DNA from: Archaeoglobus sp. JdFR-37 | Lineage (GTDB): Archaea; Halobacteriota; Archaeoglobi; Archaeoglobales; Archaeoglobaceae | Reading direction: 5' to 3' | NCBI GenBank assembly: GCA_002010215.1 | Contig: MTMY01000044.1 | Location: forward strand, 1 to 42,499 | Length of the DNA: 42,499 nt | Shown here: positions 1 to 7,583 of the stretch, piece after piece | How positions within the stretch are numbered: position 1 is the stretch's first letter | How the letters are laid out: every line of letters begins with the position of its first letter | Notes under the pieces: model-generated | What the model saw: the letters and a program-made list of their open reading frames with translations, nothing else | What the model was told of the DNA's origin: nothing | Databases searched by the model: none | Position numbers and translations under genes: made by a program

Positions 1-65
1 TACAGCTGAAGCTTCTTAGCGAAGGCGGCAATCACGTTGTATTCGACGAAGTGGCGGTATATTAA
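1..65 (+). CDS. 3' end of an unidentified gene cut by the window edge
   Basis: Reading from base 3, an open frame of 20 codons ends at TAA 63-65. The peptide ends in HVVFDEVAVY. I do not recognise the protein. The AT-rich, T-rich stretch immediately after it (about 64-105) fits the end of a transcription unit. The other two forward frames are closed within the first 20 bases, so this frame is the only candidate for a continuing plus-strand gene. The strand and frame could still be chance, given the short length. Confidence 0.4.
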   Translation, partial: QLKLLSEGGNHVVFDEVAVY

Positions 66-165
66 AATTTTTATTAATTTTAATTTTTTTGTTAATTTAT
101 TTTAGGTTGTTTAAATTGTAAAGAAACCTATTTTCGGCTAATACAAAATAAACTGGCTTTTCGAA

Positions 166-209
166 AGTATTATATATCGTTGTTAACAAAAATTAGTAAT
201 TGGAGGTGG
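166..209 (+). promoter_or_regulatory. Promoter and ribosome-binding site of the first tetraheme cytochrome gene
   Basis: A TATA-like element (ATTATATAT, 169-177) is followed by a strong Shine-Dalgarno sequence GGAGGTGG at 202-209, nine bases before the ATG at 219. The ribosome-binding site decides the start: a nearer out-of-frame ATG at 212 would leave almost no spacing. The TATA-to-ATG distance allows a leader of roughly 20 bases that contains the ribosome-binding site. The promoter call is inferred from archaeal consensus. Confidence 0.5.
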
Positions 210-218
210 AAATGAGAG

Positions 219-914
219 ATGAATGGTAAAATAGCGTTGATAGTGGTAGTATTGCTTGCTATCGGTGTGCTGGTGCTACCATCCACTGTCTCTCTCTTTG
301 CAGGGCAGCACTATTGGTATGACATAGAATCATCTGGCAACCAGATTCCCTGCCAGAAATGTCATGCTGATGTTTACGAGGAGCTGAACCAGAGCAATTA
401 TCATCTCGGAGCCAATAGTGTTGCTGATGAAGACGACTGCCGGTTCTGCCACCAGGCAAATACAAGTATTACATATGCAAGCGGTGATACGCCATATACT
501 GCTGGTGTCGAAGCTCATGCGGCATCAACAATAAGCTGTGCCTATTGCCACCTTGATCCAGGCGTTTCAGGCGCCCCACCGGCAGGTGGCTTTGGCTTGG
601 CGGATCCAACATTCTACGCAAATGACTCTGGAACTTATGCTGCACACTTGGATTTCGTTACATCTGCAGCTACTGATTCTTTGCTTGAGGACTCCAACGA
701 AGCATGCATTGCGTGTCATACACATGTGGCTGTGAAAATTAACTTTACTCACTATAAGGCAATGGAGTTTGACGTGAACTGGGATACTCTACTTAGCCAG
801 TATGCAACTAGCAACTACAGCATAAACACCTCAACACAGGTGGTAAACACCATATGGGGTAACCAGAGTGGTTCTGGTTGGACAAGCTATCCTGGTAGCG
901 CTAACTGGCCATAA
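219..914 (+). CDS. Tetraheme c-type cytochrome, candidate extracellular filament subunit (paralogue A)
   Basis: 231 aa. A hydrophobic export segment spans residues 4-28, with cleavage plausible just before G29-Q30-H31. Four CxxCH haem motifs follow at C45-H49, C74-H78, C107-H111 and C163-H167. Non-motif histidines at 31, 62, 100 and 143 are conserved in the next gene's product and are the likely distal ligands, giving bis-His haems. Seven N-x-S/T sequons suggest a glycosylated surface protein. The role is electron transfer outside the membrane, probably to extracellular acceptors. As I recall, extracellular cytochrome nanowires of Pyrobaculum and Archaeoglobus are made from tetraheme subunits, and this protein fits that design; the filament role is inference. 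It is followed by a T-rich stretch that may end its transcript, which would fit a highly expressed single gene. Confidence 0.9.
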   Translation: MNGKIALIVVVLLAIGVLVLPSTVSLFAGQHYWYDIESSGNQIPCQKCHADVYEELNQSNYHLGANSVADEDDCRFCHQANTSITYASGDTPYTAGVEAHAASTISCAYCHLDPGVSGAPPAGGFGLADPTFYANDSGTYAAHLDFVTSAATDSLLEDSNEACIACHTHVAVKINFTHYKAMEFDVNWDTLLSQYATSNYSINTSTQVVNTIWGNQSGSGWTSYPGSANWP

Positions 915-1275
915 GGGCAAAATTTTCTTTTTATTTTTATAAAAATTTAACTAAAACAGCTTGATAGGTATGTGTTTCATGTGGGCGTTAGATGAATATT
1001 TGAGATGTTCAAAAGTGGCAAAGAAGCTTAATAGTTTCAATTTTAGACTGCCTGAAATGTCTCACTCGAGAGAAAGAGTTACTCCCCAACTATATTAACA
1101 ACTTCATGGATTCTTCTACTGTTCATCATTAAATAAATTATTAAACATAAATTCTGAACCTCTGGGTTGGGCGAAGAACAAATAACTCGCCAGAAATTTT
1201 GGATAAGAATGCTGTGGGAATGTAAAATGAGACCTCGAAAGATTTTTCTTCTCTGAATAACAACTATATATAATC
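915..1275. other. Intergenic region between the two tetraheme genes
   Basis: 361 bases. It holds the T-rich terminator at its left end and an open frame of only 42 codons (970-1098) that I cannot support as a gene. The right end has an alternating AT stretch, CTATATATAATC (1264-1275), directly against the ATG at 1276. No Shine-Dalgarno sequence precedes that ATG and an in-frame stop lies at 1258-1260, so the next gene cannot start further upstream in this frame. I see no tRNA or clear RNA structure. Confidence 0.5.
923..940 (+). terminator. Probable oligo-T terminator after the first tetraheme gene
   Basis: A run of T-rich sequence (TTTTCTTTTTATTTTTAT) begins nine bases after the stop codon. 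Archaeal transcription commonly ends at such T tracts without a required hairpin. No strong stem is visible upstream of it. Termination here would separate expression of the first tetraheme gene from its paralogue. Confidence 0.5.
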
Positions 1276-1923
1276 ATGGCCATAGAAAAAGGATTGCTGG
1301 CTCTCATCATTACTGCAGCCATTGGTGTTCTCATACTCCCGACCACAGTATCCATCTTTAGCGGGCAGCATATCTGGTATGATGTCGAATCCCTCTATGG
1401 TGAAAAATGCCTGAAATGTCACGCCGATATTTATGACGAGCTGGTTGTGAGCAGTTATCATGACGGTATAGATGGGGTTTCTGGTTTTGGCGGAAGGGAA
1501 TGTTATGTCTGTCACAGGGCTAATGAGTCAATCACTTATGCCAACGGCTCATCCAACACTCCTGGTGAGGAGGCGCACGCAGCCTCTTCCATAGCCTGTG
1601 CCTACTGCCACTTTAATTCCTCAAACCGCTATAATGCACCTATTGCTGGCGGTTTTGGGCTTTCTGATCTAGCCACTGACATCGGCCTCAACTCAACCCA
1701 CTTCGAAATATTGTCTGGCACTTCATTCTCCAGCTCAATATATCCTGATGAATCTGAAGGCTGTGTAATTTGCCATACGCCAGTACAGGTTAAAATCAAC
1801 TTCACCACTTACGATTCCTACAGCCTAGTGGTGAATAACAGTATAGCCGGAAGCACGAGCCAGTGGGTCGTGGAGTCAATTTCGCCCGGTTCATGGATAA
1901 ACTACACGGAATATAAGAAATAG
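1276..1923 (+). CDS. Tetraheme c-type cytochrome, candidate extracellular filament subunit (paralogue B)
   Basis: 215 aa, a clear sister of the preceding cytochrome. The export segment is at residues 5-28. CxxCH motifs lie at C45-H49, C76-H80, C108-H112 and C163-H167. The whole protein has exactly eight histidines: four in the haem motifs and four others (H32, H62, H101, H142), so there is exactly one possible distal ligand for each haem. The blocks shared with paralogue A are the QHxWYDxES start, CxKCHADxYxEL, ANxSITYA, the AHAAS-x2-CAYCH block, the GGFGL loop and VxVKINFT. Seven sequons are present. The C-terminus diverges from paralogue A. The start is forced by an upstream in-frame stop. 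It lies 30 bases before the decaheme gene and is probably co-transcribed with it. It could be a second filament type or an alternative subunit. Confidence 0.9.
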   Translation: MAIEKGLLALIITAAIGVLILPTTVSIFSGQHIWYDVESLYGEKCLKCHADIYDELVVSSYHDGIDGVSGFGGRECYVCHRANESITYANGSSNTPGEEAHAASSIACAYCHFNSSNRYNAPIAGGFGLSDLATDIGLNSTHFEILSGTSFSSSIYPDESEGCVICHTPVQVKINFTTYDSYSLVVNNSIAGSTSQWVVESISPGSWINYTEYKK

Positions 1924-1953
1924 TTTTTTAAGTTTTCAGGATAAAAGATATCC

Positions 1954-3309
1954 ATGAGGTGGATGTTTGCTGTAATTGTTATCATTTCGCTATCACTTAT
2001 CGCTTTATTTCCTAGTACTTTCTCAGTCCTCCAAAACACCCACACAGTCTCAAACATCTCATCTCCCTCCAACGACATACCATGCGCCTCTTGCCACTCA
2101 AAAATCGCTGCCGAGCTGAACAACTCAGTTTACCACACCTCCCTCAGCTGCGAAGATTGCCACAGAAACCCCTACCTCGGCCAAACTGTTGCCTATGACA
2201 ACGGAAGCATAAAGCCAGGGGAAGAAGCCCACGCAGCCGTAAAGCCGAGATGTTTAGACTGTCACTCAAAGACAACCATAACTCTTGCCAATGGAAGCGT
2301 TGTTGCAATAGCAAAAGCAGATGCTTTCGGCGATGCAAGCTATGGCAGCGATTATTCTGCTCATAAGAAGTTCGTGCAAGATGCTCTGAATTTTAATATC
2401 GGCGTTGCAGAGAATGAGGCGTGTTTGAGTTGTCATACTGAGTTCAGTGTGGGCATAGAATTCAGGTATTTCTGGAACATCAGCTACACAAAAAGTGGTA
2501 GTAGCTGGGTGCTACAGAATTTTAACGTAAATGGTACTAGAACCTACATTAAAGTACTCACTAGAACGGGTGCGAAGCACCAGTGGATTAATACTACCCG
2601 AATAAATTGTGTGAGTTGCCATAAAAATATCTATGATGCCCTAGTCAATGGTACACCTCAGTCCCCGTACTACGCTTACACACACTCTCCCATCGAGATA
2701 GATTCAGCAGATTACGGAGGAAATACCTACGGAAACTGGGTAAACCCCAAAGACCACGACTGGCCGCTTAACAATTATTGGGGGAATCCGAGATATCACT
2801 ACATTGAATCAAACAGAGCTATATGGGTGAACTCCACGTACTGCATCAAATGTCACAATGCAGCAAAATATGCGAATCAGAACCCCTCAGACAGTTTAAC
2901 CTACGACCTCATCAATGTCACGTCTGACACTAACTCAACACTGGTACATGCAGCAGAGTCTGTTAGGTGCATCACCTGCCATGGTTACGGAAAAACGAAG
3001 GATCCTTACGATGTAATTGCACCGAGTGGTAGATGGGGGAATGAGATAGGGCACAGAAATTTCATGAATCAGACTGAAAGTTATGCCAGAACGTTTAATG
3101 GCGATATGTGCATGGGTTGCCATGAAGCGGCTGGACATAATGTAGATGACGGAGCATACGAGAGTGGGAGTAATATGTATTGCAACAGCTGCCATAGTTA
3201 TGGAGGATATGCTAGGTGCGGCGCCTGTCATTCTGACAGTTACAACTACAATATAGATGTGATCATAGAATCTGAACCGTCTGGGAATATCACACACAAT
3301 ACATACTGA
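1954..3309 (+). CDS. Decaheme c-type cytochrome with an N-terminal tetraheme module
   Basis: 451 aa. A single hydrophobic export or anchor segment lies at about residues 4-25. Ten CxxCH motifs start at C44, C66, C100, C157, C219, C297, C339, C386, C410 and C422. Residues 30-170 repeat the layout of the two preceding tetraheme proteins: an early His (30), CxxCH, a YH pair (61), CxxCH, EEAHAA (93), CxxCH, SAH (137), then an EAC-x2-CH motif followed by V-x-I-x-F. The remainder adds six haems and further histidines. More than ten N-glycosylation sequons suggest surface exposure. There is no second membrane segment. It probably hands electrons to, or terminates, a chain made by the tetraheme proteins; this role is inference. 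The last three haems are close together, typical of a compact haem cluster. Confidence 0.9.
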   Translation: MRWMFAVIVIISLSLIALFPSTFSVLQNTHTVSNISSPSNDIPCASCHSKIAAELNNSVYHTSLSCEDCHRNPYLGQTVAYDNGSIKPGEEAHAAVKPRCLDCHSKTTITLANGSVVAIAKADAFGDASYGSDYSAHKKFVQDALNFNIGVAENEACLSCHTEFSVGIEFRYFWNISYTKSGSSWVLQNFNVNGTRTYIKVLTRTGAKHQWINTTRINCVSCHKNIYDALVNGTPQSPYYAYTHSPIEIDSADYGGNTYGNWVNPKDHDWPLNNYWGNPRYHYIESNRAIWVNSTYCIKCHNAAKYANQNPSDSLTYDLINVTSDTNSTLVHAAESVRCITCHGYGKTKDPYDVIAPSGRWGNEIGHRNFMNQTESYARTFNGDMCMGCHEAAGHNVDDGAYESGSNMYCNSCHSYGGYARCGACHSDSYNYNIDVIIESEPSGNITHNTY

Positions 3310-3366
3310 ATGGATTAAGTTCATTAGTTATAAATATCATTTCAATAATTTCAATCAAATACTAAT

Positions 3367-3576
3367 TCAAACAAACTTCCAGAACAAAAACCCGAGAAGA
3401 ATCAGAATCACTATAATTGCAGCATCAATAATCCTCACCAACCATTTATTATTCTCATCCACAGAGACTTGATATAAATCCTCAAAGTTCTCATTTCTCA
3501 CCCACTCCATATCCATTTCCAATTCATCATCCTCAATAACAGCTCGAAGCAAATCGTTTTCAACCACTTCAATCAC
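3367..3576 (-). CDS. Small tail-anchored membrane protein, function unknown
   Basis: 69 aa. An acidic N-terminal part (residues 1-45, many D and E) is followed by one strongly hydrophobic segment at about 46-67 that ends at the C-terminus, so it looks tail-anchored with the acidic part in the cytoplasm. Its start overlaps the end of the MinD-like gene by eight bases, indicating translational coupling. It is the last gene of a three-gene unit (hexaheme cytochrome, ATPase, this protein). I do not recognise a family. A plausible role is a membrane partner for the ATPase, by analogy with other MinD-family systems, but nothing in the sequence proves it. Confidence 0.7.
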   Translation of the reverse strand: MIEVVENDLLRAVIEDDELEMDMEWVRNENFEDLYQVSVDENNKWLVRIIDAAIIVILILLGFLFWKFV

Positions 3577-4297
3577 CCTTCAACCTCGCCCATAATTTTC
3601 CGTAAGGCTTTATTCTCCTGTTTTGTCCTGTTATATTCAGCATGGTATTCACAAGGTCTTTAGTGATTCCTGAGTTTGGATACAGTACTACAAAGGGTTT
3701 TCCAATCTCCCACGACTTCGCTACATATTTCGACTCTCTTATTAGCCCAACAATCCTGCCCAGCATTGTCTCCGTCACTTTGAATAACTCTTTCTCTCCA
3801 GCGTATCTATTCAGTATTACTCCCCCTCCCTTAACTCCCAGCTCTTCACCTATCTTCTTAACCTTTTGGGCAGATACCAGCGAAGCCTTTTCGGGATTTG
3901 TAATCAAAAAGAGGATGTCAGCAGACTCCATGGGTATGCTCGCCATTTTGCTCAGCCCTGCAGAAAAGTCTATCAATATTCTGTCATAATCCTTTTTCAA
4001 TTCGTCTATAACCTCAGATAATCTATCAATCTTCAGATTTGGGGCAGGAGAGGCTGGCATGACGTGGAGATTGGTTGAAACGCTATATATCGCCATTTCC
4101 ACATCCACGTTTCCTGTCAGCACGTCAGAGAGGGTTGTAGCAGTTCTCAAACCAAAAGCAGCGTGCAAATTCGGAAGAAAGACATCTGCATCTACTACTA
4201 TTACTTTCATCCATTTGGACATGAGTATAGCAAGATTTGCGACAATTGTAGTCTTTCCAACCCCTCCTTTGCCAGAGGCAAACCCAATTACCCTCAT
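3569..4297 (-). CDS. MinD/ParA-family P-loop ATPase linked to a cytochrome
   Basis: 242 aa. It has the deviant Walker A motif KGGVGKTT at residues 10-17 with both lysines (K10 and K15), followed by a VVDAD motif and a central ILIDFSAG segment, all characteristic of SIMIBI-class MinD/ParA ATPases. The family positions proteins or complexes in the cell, often as dimers on the membrane. The start overlaps the hexaheme cytochrome stop by four bases (ATGA arrangement), and the end overlaps the small tail-anchored protein. A MinD-type ATPase in a unit with a multiheme cytochrome suggests it localises or assembles the electron-transfer machinery; that is inference. It is shorter than typical MinD (about 260 aa), and the last 20 residues are basic and could contact the membrane. 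Confidence 0.9.
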   Translation of the reverse strand: MRVIGFASGKGGVGKTTIVANLAILMSKWMKVIVVDADVFLPNLHAAFGLRTATTLSDVLTGNVDVEMAIYSVSTNLHVMPASPAPNLKIDRLSEVIDELKKDYDRILIDFSAGLSKMASIPMESADILFLITNPEKASLVSAQKVKKIGEELGVKGGGVILNRYAGEKELFKVTETMLGRIVGLIRESKYVAKSWEIGKPFVVLYPNSGITKDLVNTMLNITGQNRRIKPYGKLWARLKGD

Positions 4298-4944
4298 GCT
4301 CCAAAAATCAGTTTAATTAAGCTGATTATGAGTTCGCTGATGCTGGGAAATACCTTTTCAACCTTTGGTTGCGGAGTTTTTATTACTTTAACACCCTCAA
4401 CCTCCTTAATTTCTGGAATATAGTCTTTTATGTTTTCTGAATGGCACGAAACACAAATCTCATCCAGAACTTTCCCATGCACTCCATGTACTCCACCTTT
4501 ATGGCAGTCGGTGCAAAGTCTGGCCTCAGGTAAAGCGACAGCTTCACCATGACAGCTACTGCACTCAACTTTTTTGTGAGGAACATGCACTTTAGCACCA
4601 ACGTTTTTCCTTGAATATTCATTTCCCACATGGCATTTTATGCAGATATTTACCCCATGGAGCTTTTTCACAAATTCAGGATTGGATATTTCCACTCCTT
4701 TCGAGTGACATGGTGAGCAATCTAAAAATCTGTTCAGCTGAGATTCAGGAAGTGTGTTTATGTGGCATGGCATGCATATCCTTGCTTTATGCCATTGAGC
4801 CATCATTCCTTGGAATTTGGAGAACTGGGCACTTGTCGGAACTGTGATAAGTATGAGCGCAATAGATAACACGATAAGCACAACTCCAAATTTCAGTCCA
4901 CTTGTTGGTCTTTCATTGCTCTCCGACCCCATCCAAAACCTCAT
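4294..4944 (-). CDS. Membrane-anchored hexaheme c-type cytochrome (NapC/NrfH or cytochrome c7-like haem packing)
   Basis: 216 aa. An N-terminal membrane segment spans about residues 19-38 after a short cytoplasmic stretch. Six CxxCH motifs lie at C57, C76, C101, C128, C144 and C164. Besides the motif histidines there are exactly six others (52, 96, 120, 123, 153, 156), enough for bis-His ligation of all haems. The C-terminus (about 198-214) is hydrophobic and amphipathic and may touch the membrane. It probably takes electrons from the quinone pool or a membrane complex and passes them outward. It is the first gene of the unit with the MinD-like ATPase. The start could instead be Met5 (4932). 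It is divergent from the surface-protein operon, with only 46 bases between the two chosen starts. Confidence 0.88.
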   Translation of the reverse strand: MRFWMGSESNERPTSGLKFGVVLIVLSIALILITVPTSAQFSKFQGMMAQWHKARICMPCHINTLPESQLNRFLDCSPCHSKGVEISNPEFVKKLHGVNICIKCHVGNEYSRKNVGAKVHVPHKKVECSSCHGEAVALPEARLCTDCHKGGVHGVHGKVLDEICVSCHSENIKDYIPEIKEVEGVKVIKTPQPKVEKVFPSISELIISLIKLIFGA

Positions 4945-4990
4945 TCATAGCAAAGTATTTATTTCTTTCTTCAATCTAAACTTGGGGGGA

Positions 4991-6853
4991 ATGCACTTGG
5001 GAAAAAACAGAAAAATGCTTGTATTAGCCTCCAGTCTATTTGCTATAATCATTTTTATAACAACACCTGTATCTGCCATTTCTTCTTCCAAATTCCATGT
5101 GGCTTTTGTTGATGAAGTTTACGACTTCGGCAAATACCTACAAAAGACTCCAGAATATGAGAAAGGAGATGTGGTAAAAATATATGCCGCAATTGAGGAC
5201 ATCAACAGGGGCAGAGCGTATGCTGTGGACTTCGTTGCAGTAATCACAGATCCCAATGATTATGTGGTTGCCGGGAAGGTCCTGAGTAAGAGGCATATGG
5301 GATACGAAGACCGCACGTATGTGGTATTCAGTTTCGATATACCGGAAGAATGGGCTTACGGCAAGTATAAAGTGGACATATATGTTTTTGATGTCCTCAA
5401 TTATACCGCAACTTATGAAGAATACCGCTCTCTATACGATGAAATCCTTTACAGTGGAAAATTCGATGTGAAGATTCATTCTGTTCCCAGAGAGGACGCC
5501 GATTACGTGAAGAAAACGGTTTATTTCCACGTGAAAAAGGAAGTTGTCAAACCTGCATCCCTCCTAGTATTCGATTCGCATCTCAAAGCGATGATACTGC
5601 CGAAAGGCATGAACAACACTCTGTTATTAACAGTCCTCAACACGTTAAAAACTCCTCAAAAATTCTATGTAAAACTTTATATCGATGGGGAAAAATTTGC
5701 TGAGAAAAAAGTAGAGCTTCAGTCTGAAAATGCTCGGCAAGTAGAATTTGAGATTCCAGAACTCGAAATAGGCGATCACAGCATAGAAATTACTATTGAT
5801 ACAAAGGGTGTACTCTATTCTGAACTTCTGCCCATTTTCATCCCACCGCTCCTATTCGACAAGCCGATTGAGGTTGGAAGATACGGGGAAGGATACATTG
5901 CGTATCTGCCAAACAATTACGTGCTTGGAAGTGTTGGAATCTCTGAGCTGAAAGACATCAATCCTAAAAAAGCAGTAGAAACATTTGAGAAAGCACAATA
6001 TGATTACAACAGAGATAATGCTGCCAAAATGCTCACAAACGTCTTGGCATATCTCTGGAAACAAAGTAAAGGCAACGGAACCATAGAAATTGCACTTCTG
6101 AAGGGGAGTGATGAGCGGGCTGAGGTCGTTCTTCCTGAACTTCTGAATTACATTACTGATATAAGCAAAGCACCTGTAAAATACGTAGGTGTTAGAGAAT
6201 ATGATGAGTTAGAAGGTGTCGATGTCCTGTTTTACGTAACATCCTCTCCACAACTTGAAGGACTCAAAAGCTACCTCTCAAAGGGTGGCATTGTTATTCT
6301 GGACATCACATCCTACTGGACTGAGTTATCAGATACGTGGCGCAGGGAATTTAACTTGGGTGTGGAAGACGAACTGCTCCATTCTTTCTTTGACCTGAAC
6401 ATTAATAAAACAGTCTCAATTCGTCTCAAAACCGAGCTCAAGCTTCCACCTGAACTGAAATATTCAGATCTTGAAGTAAGTGATTTCATAGTTGATGTAG
6501 GTACGCCTGTGACCATCACGTTTAAAGTTAAAAACGAAGGTGGCGCAGGTAAGGAGAACGTTACAGTTTTCATTAACGATCAGCCAGTCTATGACGTGGA
6601 GATGGAATTCTTTACAGGTGACGAAAAAACTGTGACGTTTGAATACACCCCTGAAAAAGAAGGTTCCTACAAAGTTGTTCTTGATAAAAGCGATATTGGA
6701 AAAGTATTCTTTGCAAAAGCGAAAAAAGTGGAAAAGAACGTCACAAAGACACCCACACCAGAAGCTAAGGAAAGAAAAGGTGGAGAGCTTATTGCAGTGC
6801 TCGCCGCTCTGCTGGCGGTGCTGATAGCATTGAGAATATATTTGAGGAAATGA
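4991..6853 (+). CDS. Large exported surface protein with CARDB-like domain and C-terminal membrane anchor
   Basis: 620 aa from the ATG at 4991, which is preceded by a G-rich GGGGGG ribosome-binding site and begins a good signal peptide (hydrophobic to about residue 28, ending VSA). The open frame runs 58 codons further upstream but would overlap the divergent cytochrome gene, so I reject that start. The body is rich in beta-type sequence. A segment around VLFYVTSSPQLEGL, followed by a GGIVILDIT strand, resembles glutamine-amidotransferase-like or DUF4350-type folds. Near the C-terminus a CARDB/Ig-like domain (VTITFKVKNEGGAGKENVTV) precedes a charged linker and one membrane segment with a basic tail. 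It probably faces outward on the envelope. First gene of a five-gene overlapping operon. Function unknown. Confidence 0.8.
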   Translation: MHLGKNRKMLVLASSLFAIIIFITTPVSAISSSKFHVAFVDEVYDFGKYLQKTPEYEKGDVVKIYAAIEDINRGRAYAVDFVAVITDPNDYVVAGKVLSKRHMGYEDRTYVVFSFDIPEEWAYGKYKVDIYVFDVLNYTATYEEYRSLYDEILYSGKFDVKIHSVPREDADYVKKTVYFHVKKEVVKPASLLVFDSHLKAMILPKGMNNTLLLTVLNTLKTPQKFYVKLYIDGEKFAEKKVELQSENARQVEFEIPELEIGDHSIEITIDTKGVLYSELLPIFIPPLLFDKPIEVGRYGEGYIAYLPNNYVLGSVGISELKDINPKKAVETFEKAQYDYNRDNAAKMLTNVLAYLWKQSKGNGTIEIALLKGSDERAEVVLPELLNYITDISKAPVKYVGVREYDELEGVDVLFYVTSSPQLEGLKSYLSKGGIVILDITSYWTELSDTWRREFNLGVEDELLHSFFDLNINKTVSIRLKTELKLPPELKYSDLEVSDFIVDVGTPVTITFKVKNEGGAGKENVTVFINDQPVYDVEMEFFTGDEKTVTFEYTPEKEGSYKVVLDKSDIGKVFFAKAKKVEKNVTKTPTPEAKERKGGELIAVLAALLAVLIALRIYLRK

Positions 6854-7149
6854 TGGTCTCTGAATTTGAAAAACTGGTGCTTGAAGCGATATATACAGGA
6901 AAATTCAGTGTGGAGGAAATATCCAGCTCCACCTCTCTTCCCGAAACAGTGGTTGAGGCTTGTATCAAGAGGCTGGTTGAGAGAGGACTAGTGGACGATT
7001 CTCTAAACATCACTGAAGAAGCACTGCAGTTGATTGGTGCAACGGGAGAATATCTCTGGGAAAAGGATGCTTTTAGGATGGCGATAGATGTGCTTATATT
7101 TTCAGTGGGAGTGCTTCTTCTCCTGTATTTATTAGAGGTGATAATGTGA
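6850..7149 (+). CDS. Membrane-tethered winged-helix protein
   Basis: 99 aa. Residues 1-65 have the pattern of a small winged helix: a helix ending KLVLEAIYTGK, then EEISSSTSLPETVVEACIKR as helix-turn-helix, then a wing with LVERGLVDD. The last 23 residues are a single hydrophobic segment. The ATG overlaps the preceding stop by four bases and the end overlaps the next gene by four bases. DNA- or partner-binding on the cytoplasmic face of the membrane is inferred. It could be a one-component envelope sensor or simply a structural adaptor for the surface complex encoded by this operon. Confidence 0.72.
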   Translation: MMVSEFEKLVLEAIYTGKFSVEEISSSTSLPETVVEACIKRLVERGLVDDSLNITEEALQLIGATGEYLWEKDAFRMAIDVLIFSVGVLLLLYLLEVIM

Positions 7150-7583
7150 GGCTTCCTATGAGGTGTTCGTTAATTCTGGTTCTCCTGACATCCGCATTTA
7201 TGGTAGCATGTATTCAAATTCAGGAGACTCAGAAGGTCCCTGTTATTGAAGTGAATTTCAGTCATTATATAATCTCAGGGCAGCACATTGTTAAGATTAA
7301 TTCACTTAAAAAGGTGGAAGTGGAAAGTGACAAGGTGAGGGCAACAACCTCTCCACCATTCCCTGGAATACATATATTTGCCATATATCCTTTAAAGGGT
7401 AAAATCCAGATTTCACCTATCGCCTTTACGAATTTGAATGTGGAAGGTGAAATTACAGTATATATTGGAATGGAAAAGGATAAACTTCCGGAAACAGGAA
7501 CAAATATAACTGTAGTGTTGGAAGTAAGAGATGCCGAGGGTAAGAGGATGGCTGCAGACAGAGGGGTGGTAAAATGGATATGA
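7146..7583 (+). CDS. Probable lipoprotein of unknown function
   Basis: 145 aa from a GTG start that overlaps the previous stop (GTGA). The N-terminus is basic then hydrophobic and ends FMVAC, a lipobox-like site with the cysteine at residue 22. An in-frame ATG lies four codons later and could be the real start. The mature part is beta-rich (for example VPVIEVNFSHYIISGQH) with no family I recognise. Context points to an extracytoplasmic partner of the large surface protein and the Pro/Thr-rich protein on either side. Confidence 0.7.
   Translation: MRLPMRCSLILVLLTSAFMVACIQIQETQKVPVIEVNFSHYIISGQHIVKINSLKKVEVESDKVRATTSPPFPGIHIFAIYPLKGKIQISPIAFTNLNVEGEITVYIGMEKDKLPETGTNITVVLEVRDAEGKRMAADRGVVKWI

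Noticed and set aside
970-1098. 42-codon plus-strand frame between the two tetraheme genes
   Set aside because: No ribosome-binding site, no recognisable protein pattern, and in an AT-rich intergenic stretch; chance frame of this length is expected.
4817-4990. 58-codon N-terminal extension of the large surface protein
   Set aside because: It is antisense to the hexaheme cytochrome N-terminus, lacks a ribosome-binding site, and would bury the signal peptide; the ATG at 4991 has a G-rich ribosome-binding site and begins the signal peptide.
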